Source: CAWJPW01 sp963844845
GTDB lineage: Bacteria; Acidobacteriota; Thermoanaerobaculia; Thermoanaerobaculales; Sulfomarinibacteraceae
NCBI GenBank assembly: GCA_963844845.1
Contig: CAWJPW010000008.1
Span: forward strand, 186,001 to 250,000
Direction: 5' to 3'
DNA: 64,000 bases
Shown in pieces: positions 35,506 to 42,864 of the stretch. Within the stretch, counting starts at the first letter, position 1. Every line of letters starts with the position of its first letter. The position numbers were made by a program, and so were the translations under genes. A model generated the notes under the pieces. It was given only the letters and a program-made list of their open reading frames with translations, made no database searches and was not told the DNA's origin.

Positions 35506-35526
35506 GAATGTGGCGGCTGGTTCGCG

Positions 35527-38016
35527 CTAGAGGTAGCCCAGCGTCTTGAGCCGCTGGCGCTCCTCGTCACTGAGCGTGCGCTGCGGAACGGGCGTGCCCC
35601 GCTCCGCAGCCGCCGCGCCCACCAACGCCTCGAGCTCGCGGGCGAGCGCCTCGGTGCGGTCACGGTGCTCCCCCGCGAGGTTCTCGTGCTCGCCGGGGTC
35701 GCGGCCGAGATCGTAGAGCTCCTCCCGCCCCGCGGGCAGGCTGAGGATGTACTTCTCGTTCCCCACCAGCAGGCCGCGCCGGTCCACCGCGGCCTCGGGT
35801 CGGTAGGTCGCCAGCAGCACCGGCGGCGACGGCTCGTGCGCGGCGCCGAGCATGAGGGGGGTGAGGTCGCGCCCGCGCCGGGTCCCGAGGTCGTCGAGGC
35901 GCAGCAGCCGATCGACGGTGGGCAGCAGGTCGAGGTGGGAGACGACGTCCGGCACCACCGTCCCGGCCGGCAGCGTGCCGGGGAAGGAGACGATCAGCGG
36001 AACGTGGACCTGCGCCTCGTAGAGCTGATCCACGTGCGCCATCTGCACGTGGTCGCCCAGACCCTCGCCGTGGTCGGCGGTGAGCACGACGAGGGTATGG
36101 TCGAGGAGGCCGCCGGCGCGCAAACGCTCCATGAGGAGGCCGAGCTGGCGGTCGGCGTACTCCACCTCGCGGCCGTAGGCCGCCCGCTTCTCCGCCTTCG
36201 TGTGCTTCTCCTCGCACACGAAGCGAAGCTGAGCGGTGACCGGACCGCCGGTCGGGTTCTTCAGGGTCACCGCCACCGGCGGGCGCGCGAGCAGCGCCGG
36301 GTTGCGCGGGTTGACCGTGCCGGTGGACCAGCCTGCGCCGGGCGCCATCGCAATCTCCGGCGGGTCGACCGAAACGTAGCGGAAGCTCAGCGGCCGCTCC
36401 TGCCGCGGCCCCGCAGGGAGCAGCATGAGGCGGTTCGACCCGGGCCTCAGCTCGAGGTCGAGGGTCACCATGCGCCCGTCGGCGTGGAAGCTCCCGACGG
36501 GCCGGCCGTCGAGGCGGACACCCACCTCGGGGTAGGCCTCGTCCGGCGGTGCGTAGGGCTCGTGCGGATCGCTGTAATGGACCCAGAGGAAGAAAGGCTC
36601 GGCGGGCTCGGCGTCGAGCCAGGCGAAGACCTCCCGGTTGACCTCGCCGGCATCCTTCCACCAGTCCGCTCCGAAGCGGTCGCCGTAGCTGTCGAAGCCC
36701 TGGGCGATGCCGTAGGTGGCCGAGAGAACGCCGAGGCTGACGAAGCCGGCGGTGGCGCGGTAGTTGTCCCGCAGCACCTCGGCCAGCGTGAGCTCCCTGG
36801 AGGGCAGGAGGCCGCCGTTGTTATGAACCCCGTGCTCGGCGGGCACCTCGGAGGTGAACATGGTGGAGTGGCTCGGCAGGGTGATGGGAATGTGGCTGTA
36901 CGCCCGTGCGAAGCGCACCCCCGAGGCCGCCAGGGCGTCCATGTTCGGCGTCGACGTGCTTCCCCCGTAGCACGAGAGGTGGTCGGCGCGTAGCGTGTCC
37001 ACAACCACGAGCAGCAGGTTGGTCCGTGCGTCGACCCGGGCGGCGTCGGCGAAAAGCCGCGGCCGGCGCCACCACACGGCCTCGCCCGGCGATGCGCCCC
37101 GGAGCCGGAGCACCACCTCGACCCGCTGACCGGCGAGGGGTCCGAGCGCGATCCGCCAGCGCTTGCGGGGCAGGTGGCCCAACGGCGCCTCGGCGACCAG
37201 CTGCTCGCCCCGCTCCCGGTGGCGCACCCACACCTGGGCGCGACCTTCCCGGGAGGCCGGGCCCCCGGCCGGAGCCACGCCGATCTCGAGAGACCCCCGA
37301 GGCGGTACCAGGAGGGGGAAGGCCACCTCCGTACCGCTCGCCTGCACGAAGCCGTCGTCCCGGCGCACGGGATCGGGCGCCGCTGCTGCGCCCGGGACCG
37401 CCAGATCGACGGCATAGAAGGCGGCAGCCAGGGGCCGGGTGTCCGACGACCCCGGGATCCGGTCGGCCGGGCGCTCCGCCCAGGCAAAGTCGAAGCGCAG
37501 GTGACGGTCAGGGCCGAGAAGCTCTTCGGGCACCGGCAGCCGGTAGGTGGCGAGCTCGGGACCCACCGTCACGTCGCCGAGGACGCCATCGCCCAGCGCC
37601 ACGTGCACGACCTGCGGCGGCGCCCCCTGGTACGCGAACGCCCGGCAGGTGAAGGCGAGCTCCACGCCCGGGGCTCGAATGACCCGGGCCGCCACCTCGG
37701 CGGTGGTCCCGATGGCCCAGGCGAAGCCGCGCCCGAGCGTCGGGTCGGACTCGAGCTCGCTCCAGCCCACCCCGAGCAGCTCGCGGTCGCCGGGGGTGCT
37801 GAAGCGGACGTGCTCCTCGGTGCGGCGGACCACCGCCTGGTCGAGGCGCCGGTCGAGGCGGAGCACCTCCGCGAGGCCCTGCGACGGCACCGCGTCGGCC
37901 GCGACCCGAGTCGCCGGTCGGAGCCCGAGAGTCGCCTCGCCCCGCCCGCCACAGCCTCCCGCCGCCAGCAGCAACGTGACGGCGAGGATGACAGACCAGA
38001 GACGGCGCACGGCCAT
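35527..38016 (-). CDS. Sulfatase-fold lipoprotein lacking the formylglycine cysteine
   Basis: The product has 829 residues from ATG 38016 with a lipobox (LLLAAGGC). Residues about 35-330 are a beta-rich N-terminal extension. The alkaline-phosphatase/sulfatase fold starts at NLLLVVVDTLRADHLSCYG (about 335) with TPNMDALAASGVRFARAYS. The active-site loop reads ITLPSHSTMFTS, so the C/S-x-P-S-R sulfatase signature is replaced by T-L-P-S-H. A Thr there recalls LTA-synthase/phosphoglycerol-transferase nucleophiles. A metal site TADHGEGLGDH is present near residue 645. An inserted beta domain (GSFHADGRMVTLDLELRPG) interrupts the fold. The C-terminus is RQRLKTLGYL. A TATACT -10 (38030-38025) predicts a 2-base leader. 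Confidence 0.85.
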   Translation of the reverse strand: MAVRRLWSVILAVTLLLAAGGCGGRGEATLGLRPATRVAADAVPSQGLAEVLRLDRRLDQAVVRRTEEHVRFSTPGDRELLGVGWSELESDPTLGRGFAWAIGTTAEVAARVIRAPGVELAFTCRAFAYQGAPPQVVHVALGDGVLGDVTVGPELATYRLPVPEELLGPDRHLRFDFAWAERPADRIPGSSDTRPLAAAFYAVDLAVPGAAAAPDPVRRDDGFVQASGTEVAFPLLVPPRGSLEIGVAPAGGPASREGRAQVWVRHRERGEQLVAEAPLGHLPRKRWRIALGPLAGQRVEVVLRLRGASPGEAVWWRRPRLFADAARVDARTNLLLVVVDTLRADHLSCYGGSTSTPNMDALAASGVRFARAYSHIPITLPSHSTMFTSEVPAEHGVHNNGGLLPSRELTLAEVLRDNYRATAGFVSLGVLSATYGIAQGFDSYGDRFGADWWKDAGEVNREVFAWLDAEPAEPFFLWVHYSDPHEPYAPPDEAYPEVGVRLDGRPVGSFHADGRMVTLDLELRPGSNRLMLLPAGPRQERPLSFRYVSVDPPEIAMAPGAGWSTGTVNPRNPALLARPPVAVTLKNPTGGPVTAQLRFVCEEKHTKAEKRAAYGREVEYADRQLGLLMERLRAGGLLDHTLVVLTADHGEGLGDHVQMAHVDQLYEAQVHVPLIVSFPGTLPAGTVVPDVVSHLDLLPTVDRLLRLDDLGTRRGRDLTPLMLGAAHEPSPPVLLATYRPEAAVDRRGLLVGNEKYILSLPAGREELYDLGRDPGEHENLAGEHRDRTEALARELEALVGAAAAERGTPVPQRTLSDEERQRLKTLGYL

Positions 38017-38024
38017 GGCGCCCG

Positions 38025-38030
38025 AGTATA
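38025..38030 (-). promoter_or_regulatory. -10 box of the sulfatase-fold gene (leaderless type)
   Basis: TATACT reads leftwards and ends nine bases before the ATG at 38016. The predicted transcript has a 2-base leader, and no Shine-Dalgarno sequence is present. Confidence 0.55.
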
Positions 38031-38046
38031 CGCCCACGGGCGTACC

Positions 38047-39237
38047 TCACCCGCCGTCGGCGACGGCCGCGCCCAGGCGTTGGGCCAGTGCCGCGGCGGC
38101 CTCCGGCCAGCCAGGCGGTGGGGTCGCCACTGCGGAGACCCTTACCCAACCGGGGGCGCCGAAGTCCTCGCCGGGCCAGAGGCCGACGCCGTGGCGCCGG
38201 GCGAGGCGCACACACCACTCTCGCGACGTGCCGACCCCGGCGCGCTTCAGCAGCGGCCCGATGTCGCACCACAGGTAGAAGCCACCCTGCGGCATCGCGG
38301 CGGTCAGGCCGGCGGCGGCGAGGGCGGCGCGGACCCCGGCCAAGCGCTCGCGCACCGCCGCGCGGGCGGCTTCGCGGTACGCCTCGGGCACCTCGGGCAG
38401 CCGCACCAGGGCGCGCTGGACGTGGGTGTTGGGCGGGTTGAGGACCTGCGCCTGGAAGCCCGCCACCCGCGCGACCATCGACGGGTCGGCGGCAACCCAG
38501 CCCACCCGCCAGCCACAGGCGGCGTAGCTCTTGGACGCAGAGCGCAGCTGCACCACGGTGTCGAGGGTCGGGTCGAACCGGGCCGGCAGGGTGTCGCTGC
38601 CGGACGCGAAGCGGAAGGCCTCGTATGCCTCGTCGCTCACTAGACGAAGGCCGTGCTCGCGGCACAGCTCGACCAGAGAGCGCGCTTGCTCACCGGTGAG
38701 CGTGGCGCCGTCGGGGTTGGCCGGTGAGGATAGCACCAGCGCCCTGGTGCGCGGGGTGATCGCCCGCGCGAGCCGCCCGGGTTCCCAGTCGAACCGCCCG
38801 CCCGGCTGCTGCACGCCCACCGCTCGCGCGCCCAGCAACCGCGCCACCGCCGGGTAGGCCGGGTAGCATGGCACCGGGTGGAGGAGCTCGTCGCCGGGAG
38901 CGAGGATGGCGCCGAGCACCGCCAGGATACCGGCCTTGGCGCCGTGGGTGACCATCAGCTGGGCGGGCGCCAGGGCCTGGCCCTCGCGGCGGTGCGCCTC
39001 GACGAGCGCGTCACGCAGCGCCGGTAGCCCCAGCGGCGGAGCATAGTCGCGGGCCGGCTCCAACGCCGCTTCGCGCAACGCCGCGGCGAGTTCGTCGGGC
39101 GCCGCGAAGCACGGCGTGCCCACCAGCCAGGCGTGCGGCGTTCCGGCGAACTCCGCCAGCGCCGCGACCACGTCGTCGACGGCGCGCGACGCCAGCGCCG
39201 GCAACCGCCCGGGGGATGGGGAGCCATCGGGTGTCAT
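38047..39237 (-). CDS. PLP-dependent class I/II aminotransferase
   Basis: The 396-residue product is a fold-type I aminotransferase with ARDYAPPLGLPALRDALVEAH, MVTHGAKAGILAVLGAIL, VPCYPAYPAVARLLG, LVLSSPANPDGATLTGEQA (Asn contact), LRLVSDEAYEAFRF (Asp contact), and the Schiff-base Lys in LRSASKSYAACGWRVGW. A late Arg (VRVSAV) would bind the carboxylate. It converts an amino acid to a 2-oxo acid in the cytoplasm; the substrate is not predictable. The ATG at 39237 is three bases from the predicted transcription start of a TACACT -10. Confidence 0.9.
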   Translation of the reverse strand: MTPDGSPSPGRLPALASRAVDDVVAALAEFAGTPHAWLVGTPCFAAPDELAAALREAALEPARDYAPPLGLPALRDALVEAHRREGQALAPAQLMVTHGAKAGILAVLGAILAPGDELLHPVPCYPAYPAVARLLGARAVGVQQPGGRFDWEPGRLARAITPRTRALVLSSPANPDGATLTGEQARSLVELCREHGLRLVSDEAYEAFRFASGSDTLPARFDPTLDTVVQLRSASKSYAACGWRVGWVAADPSMVARVAGFQAQVLNPPNTHVQRALVRLPEVPEAYREAARAAVRERLAGVRAALAAAGLTAAMPQGGFYLWCDIGPLLKRAGVGTSREWCVRLARRHGVGLWPGEDFGAPGWVRVSAVATPPPGWPEAAAALAQRLGAAVADGG

Positions 39238-39246
39238 CGGCGATCG

Positions 39247-39272
39247 AGTGTATCGTTCAAACGTTCGAACGT
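39247..39272 (-). promoter_or_regulatory. -10 box and palindromic operator candidate upstream of the aminotransferase
   Basis: TACACT (39252-39247) ends nine bases before the ATG. A perfect 12-base palindrome, ACGTTCGAACGT (39261-39272), lies where the -35 contact would be, so a bound regulator would block the promoter. The same run GTTCAAACGTTCGAACG is AT-richer than its surroundings. Confidence 0.45.
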
Positions 39273-39297
39273 CTCCCCCGCCCGGGCCGTAGGCAGG

Positions 39298-39662
39298 GTC
39301 TGCGTCCGGGACCGGGGCCGGGGCCACGACCGGGGCCGCGGCCGCCCCGGAGCAGGTGCCCTCCGGCGGACGTGCCGTCCATGACGTTCTGCCAGGAGCG
39401 CCTCTTCACACGGAGCGCGTCTGCGGCAAACGTCATGGGGGGCAATCACGGCCCTTGGCGCCCGGAGAAGTGGCCCCGAACGACCAGGCAGGCGACTCGG
39501 CGCAGGGGCCCGGGGGCGGCCGTGCTGCCGTCTGCCTCCTCGTGCCGTTGCCGCCCCCGGGGCCGCGCCGACGGGCGGCGGAGCCGCCCGGGAGCCGGTG
39601 TCGGGAGCATCAGCGACCGGCGCGGTGGCCGGGGCCGCGACCGTGGGCCGCGACCGCGGCCG
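39298..39662 (-). repeat. Dispersed intergenic repeat A, copy 2 (inverted relative to copy 1)
   Basis: Read on the minus strand, it follows copy 1 nearly base for base through CTGATGCTCCC, CCGGCTCCCGGGCGGC, CGTCGGCGCGGCCCCGGGGG, GGCAGACGGCAGCACGGCCG, the ATGACG...CGTCAT hairpin (39436-39381, also 56 bases) and GTCATGGACGGCACG. Inside the hairpin the stem TTTCCC/GGGAAA of copy 1 is TTTGCC/GGCAGA here, which exchanges a C-G for a G-C pair. The two copies flank the 33.7-39.2 kb block as a large inverted repeat. Confidence 0.8.
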
Positions 39663-39743
39663 GGGCCGGTACCGGGGCCTGGGCCGCGGCCGGGACCGTC
39701 AACCGGTGCCGCGTCCGGATCGGCGGCTCCGCCGTGACCTTCT

Positions 39744-40877
39744 CTACTCGCCACCCCGGATCCCGAACTCCTCCAGCACCTTCGCGGTGTGCTCGCCGAG
39801 CCGCGGCGCGGGGCGTGACGGCGTCCGGCCCAGCGACGGGAGCCACGGCCCCGGAACCTCGACCGTGGCGCCGCCGGGGGCGGTCGCCTCCTCGAGCAGG
39901 CCGGCGGCGCGGAAGTAGGGCTCCGCCCGGGCGGCGTCGAGGTCGTTGACCGGGGTCACCGGCAGACCGCGCTCCGCGGCGGCGCCCAGCCAGTGCTCGG
40001 CGGGGGCGCCGGCGAAGGCGGCCGCCACCTCGCGTGCGGCCCGCTCGCCCTCGGGGCCGAGGTCGAGGCCGGCGCCGGCGAGGTGGCGAAGCCCCAGCAG
40101 CTCCACCAGGCCGACCCAGAGCTTGGGCTCCAGGGCGGCCACCGCCACCCGCCCACCGTCAGCGCACGCGTAGAGGCGATAGCTGGGGCAGCGGCCGCTC
40201 AGCAGGGTCGCGGCGACGCTGTCGCCACCGGCGGCCCGATCCGCCCAGGGCCAGGTGAGGAACGGCAGCGGCGCCGCGGCCAGGGGCTGCTCCACTACGC
40301 TCCCGACGCCGCTGCGGTGGCGCTCGAGCAGCGCGGCCAGCACCGCGCTGGCGGCGAGGAGGCCCGCGGCGACGTCAGCGAGGAGGATGTGGGGCAGTGC
40401 GCCGCCGGGCACGAGGTCGAGGACCCCGGCCATGGCGGTGAAGTTGAGGTCATGGCCGACCCGCCCGGCCCACCCGGGAGCGCGGCCGAAGCCGGACAGC
40501 GAGCACCACACCAGGCCGGGGTTGAGGGCGGCGAGGCGCTCGCGGCCGAGGCCCCACCGCGCCATCGTACCGGGGCGGAAGCTCTCCACCAGCACGTCGG
40601 CGCCCTTGGCCAGTCGGCGCACCGCCGCCGCTCCCCCGGGCGAGCGCAGATCGAGGCCCAGCGACTCGGCGCCGCGATAGCAGGCGACGAACCCGGCGCC
40701 GGTGTTCCCCACCAGCGGCGGGGTGTGGCGGAAGGGGTCGCCGGCGACCGGGTCCTCGACCTTGAGAACCCGCGCGCCGAGGTCGAGGAGCTGGCGCGCC
40801 AGCACCGCCCCGGGCAGCATGCGCGAGAGGTCGAGGACCACGAGGCCCTGGAGGGGAGCCGCGTCAGCGCCCGTCAC
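39744..40877 (-). CDS. Family III CoA-transferase (CaiB/BaiF; alpha-methylacyl-CoA racemase-like)
   Basis: The 377-residue product contains LQGLVVLDLSRMLPGAVLARQLLDLGARVLKVEDPVAGDPFR, LGLDLRSPGGAAAVRRLAKGADVLVESFRPGTMARWGLG, LVWCSLSGFG, and the catalytic Asp in VGHDLNFTAMAGVLDL. These features fit the type III CoA-transferase/AMACR group, which moves CoA between acids or epimerises 2-methylacyl-CoAs in the cytoplasm. The GTG start overlaps the stop of the acyl-CoA dehydrogenase gene (GTGA), so the two are co-translated. Degradation of branched-chain or isoprenoid acids is a reasonable inference from that pairing. Confidence 0.9.
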   Translation of the reverse strand: MTGADAAPLQGLVVLDLSRMLPGAVLARQLLDLGARVLKVEDPVAGDPFRHTPPLVGNTGAGFVACYRGAESLGLDLRSPGGAAAVRRLAKGADVLVESFRPGTMARWGLGRERLAALNPGLVWCSLSGFGRAPGWAGRVGHDLNFTAMAGVLDLVPGGALPHILLADVAAGLLAASAVLAALLERHRSGVGSVVEQPLAAAPLPFLTWPWADRAAGGDSVAATLLSGRCPSYRLYACADGGRVAVAALEPKLWVGLVELLGLRHLAGAGLDLGPEGERAAREVAAAFAGAPAEHWLGAAAERGLPVTPVNDLDAARAEPYFRAAGLLEEATAPGGATVEVPGPWLPSLGRTPSRPAPRLGEHTAKVLEEFGIRGGE

Positions 40878-42475
40878 GAGCTCTCCCTCGCCGGCTCGAA
40901 GACCTTGACGTAGCGCATCATCTGAGCGATGTCCGAGACCTTGACCTTGCCCATCATGAAGGCCACCTGGGGGTTCACCGCGCCGCTCTCGATGCCGACG
41001 TAGGTGCCCGCCGACATGCGTACGAGGCAGTCAGGCTCACCGGCGAGGCCGGGCGCGACCGTGCATCCGCCGTCGGCGATGCGCACCGTCCACTCGCAAG
41101 GCTCGGCTCCTTTCAGTACGAAGTGGAAGGTGGCGCGCCAGCCCTCGCGGCGCTCGGGCCGGAAGCGCCGGGGCAGCGAGCGGATGAGGTCCTCAGCTGT
41201 TGCCGGAGGCGCCGCCTCCGCCGCGGGCTCGCTCGCCACCGGCGGCTCCGACGCGACGGCTGCGGCGGTCGCCGCGGGTGCCCGCTCCACGGGAAGCCGC
41301 GCGGAGCGCCCCGCCGCCGGTGCCGGCGGACCGCCCTCGATCATGACCCGAGCGATGATCTCGCGCATGATTTCCGAGGTCCCGGCGACGATGGTGCCGG
41401 CGCGGGCGTCGCGGAAGAAGCGCGCCAGCGGGTACTCCTCCATGAAGCCGTAGCCGCCGAAGCACTGCAGGCACTCGTCGGCGGCGCGCTGGGCGAGGCG
41501 TGTCGCCACCAGCTTGGCCATGGCGCACTCGGCCACCGCGGGCAGCTGGTGCTCGAGACGCCAGGCGGCGTGGTAGGCGAGCTGGCGGGCGGCCTCGTTC
41601 TCGGCGGCGAGCCCGGCGAGGCGGTGGGTGAGCACCTGGTAGCGATCGAGCCGTCGGCCGAACACCTCGCGCTGGCCGAGGTAGGCCAGCGTACGCTCCA
41701 GGCAGAGCTCCACCGAGCCCACCGAGATGGCGGCGCTCACCAGGCGCTCCAGCTGGAACGCCTCCATGAGGTAGTAGAAACCCATGTTCTCCTCGCCCAC
41801 CAGGCGGTCAGCGGGGACGCGGACGCCGACGAAGGCGAGCTCGGCGGTATCCGAGGCGTGCCACCCCAGCTTGGCCAGGCGACGGGTCACGGAGACGCCG
41901 GGGGTGTCGGTGTCCACCACCAGCAGCGAGATCCCCCCGGGGCCCGCCTCGCCGGTGCGCACCGCCAGGGTCACGAAGTCGCCGTCGGCGCCGTTGGTGA
42001 TGAAGGTCTTGGCGCCGTCGACGACCCATTGGTCACCGTCGCGCACCGCCCGGGTGGTGAGGGCCGCGACATCGGAGCCGGTGTCGGGCTCGGTGACGCC
42101 CAGCGCGCCGATCCGCTCGCCCGCGACCGAGGGCGCGAGGTAGCGCTGCTTGAGCACCTCGGAGCCGAAGCGGGCGATGTGGGCGGTGGCCATGAACTGC
42201 TGCACCCCCACCGCGGCGCAGAACCCGCCCATGAGGGAGCGCGGCAGCTCCTCCAGCAGCACCACCGCCGAGAAGAGATCGGCCCCGGCGCCGCCGTAGG
42301 CCTCGGGCTGGGTGACTCCCAGCAACCCCAGCTCACCCATGCGCCTGAAGATCGAGCGGGGAATCCGTCCCGCCGCCTCCCACGCATCGGCGAGCGGCGC
42401 CACCTCCCGCTCCACGAACCGCCGCACCTCGGCCCGGAACAGCTGATGCTCGTCGTTCAGATAGATCGACTCCAC
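40874..42475 (-). CDS. Acyl-CoA dehydrogenase fused to an SCP-2 sterol-carrier domain
   Basis: The product has 533 residues. Residues 1-380 are an acyl-CoA dehydrogenase (LGLLGVTQPEAYGGAGAD, GALGVTEPDTGSDVAALTTRA, WVVDGAKTFITNGADGDF, FMEEYPLARFFRDARAGTIVAGTSEIMREIIARVM), with FAD-binding segments and the catalytic-region Glu in GTSEIM. An Ala/Pro-rich linker (about 385-430) leads to an SCP-2 domain (FHFVLKGAEPCEWTVRIADGG, VRMSAGTYVGIESGAVNPQVAFMMGKVKVSD). SCP-2 domains bind acyl-CoA and lipids, so the fusion may channel substrate. The start is GTG with GGGAGGAG close upstream. It is first in a two-gene unit with the CoA-transferase. Confidence 0.92.
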   Translation of the reverse strand: MESIYLNDEHQLFRAEVRRFVEREVAPLADAWEAAGRIPRSIFRRMGELGLLGVTQPEAYGGAGADLFSAVVLLEELPRSLMGGFCAAVGVQQFMATAHIARFGSEVLKQRYLAPSVAGERIGALGVTEPDTGSDVAALTTRAVRDGDQWVVDGAKTFITNGADGDFVTLAVRTGEAGPGGISLLVVDTDTPGVSVTRRLAKLGWHASDTAELAFVGVRVPADRLVGEENMGFYYLMEAFQLERLVSAAISVGSVELCLERTLAYLGQREVFGRRLDRYQVLTHRLAGLAAENEAARQLAYHAAWRLEHQLPAVAECAMAKLVATRLAQRAADECLQCFGGYGFMEEYPLARFFRDARAGTIVAGTSEIMREIIARVMIEGGPPAPAAGRSARLPVERAPAATAAAVASEPPVASEPAAEAAPPATAEDLIRSLPRRFRPERREGWRATFHFVLKGAEPCEWTVRIADGGCTVAPGLAGEPDCLVRMSAGTYVGIESGAVNPQVAFMMGKVKVSDIAQMMRYVKVFEPARESS

Positions 42476-42864
42476 GTCTCCTCCCGTTCAGATCAAGCCA
42501 GCGGGGCGTGGCCAGATGCCTGCCCGGCGACCGTGCGGCCCCAACCTGGCTCCGATCGCCGCGACAACCCGCTCCCTCATTCTCCTTACCTCCGCCCCTC
42601 GGAGAGCGTGCTCAGCGCAGCTGGGCGCGCTCTCCGAGGGTGGCTGGGTGGGGGGCAGCGGGGCGGGACCCACCCGCGATTTGAGGGCCCGCTCTGAGCA
42701 CCGGCGAACCCTCCCCGCTGCGGCCAGTACCTGTGCGGGCGCCGACACGGCGAAGCCGCGTAGGCTGCGGCGGCTGCCTTCGGGGGCAGGCTCGCGGGCA
42801 CACGGAGGCAGACGGTGCAGCCGTGGCCGCGAAGCGGCTGGCGCCCGCACCGGAGAACCGATGC
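42476..42864. repeat. 389-base interval with structured, partly repetitive sequence
   Basis: No gene is supported. A perfect 12-base inverted repeat, CCTCGGAGAGCG/CGCTCTCCGAGG (about 42597-42640), forms one hairpin. A second inverted repeat pairs GTGCGGGCGCC with GGCGCCCGCAC (about 42734-42851) and encloses GGCACACGGAGGCAGACGG, which is shared with repeat A. I read this as a diverged or composite member of the intergenic repeat population. Confidence 0.55.

Larger units (their letters stand above)
39238..39743. other. 506-base interval holding intergenic repeat copy A2
   Basis: No gene is supported. The left 60 bases are the aminotransferase promoter, 39298-39662 is repeat A2, and the remaining 80 bases before the CoA-transferase stop are GGGCC-rich without recognisable signals. 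Confidence 0.6.

Noticed and set aside
33311..39662. Composite transposon bounded by repeat A copies
   Set aside because: No transposase frame and no target-site duplication visible; the copies look like structured intergenic repeats.
39446..39754. 102-codon minus-strand frame in repeat A2, with a similar frame in A1
   Set aside because: Similarity of the two peptides follows from the repeat itself; indels shift the frame between copies.
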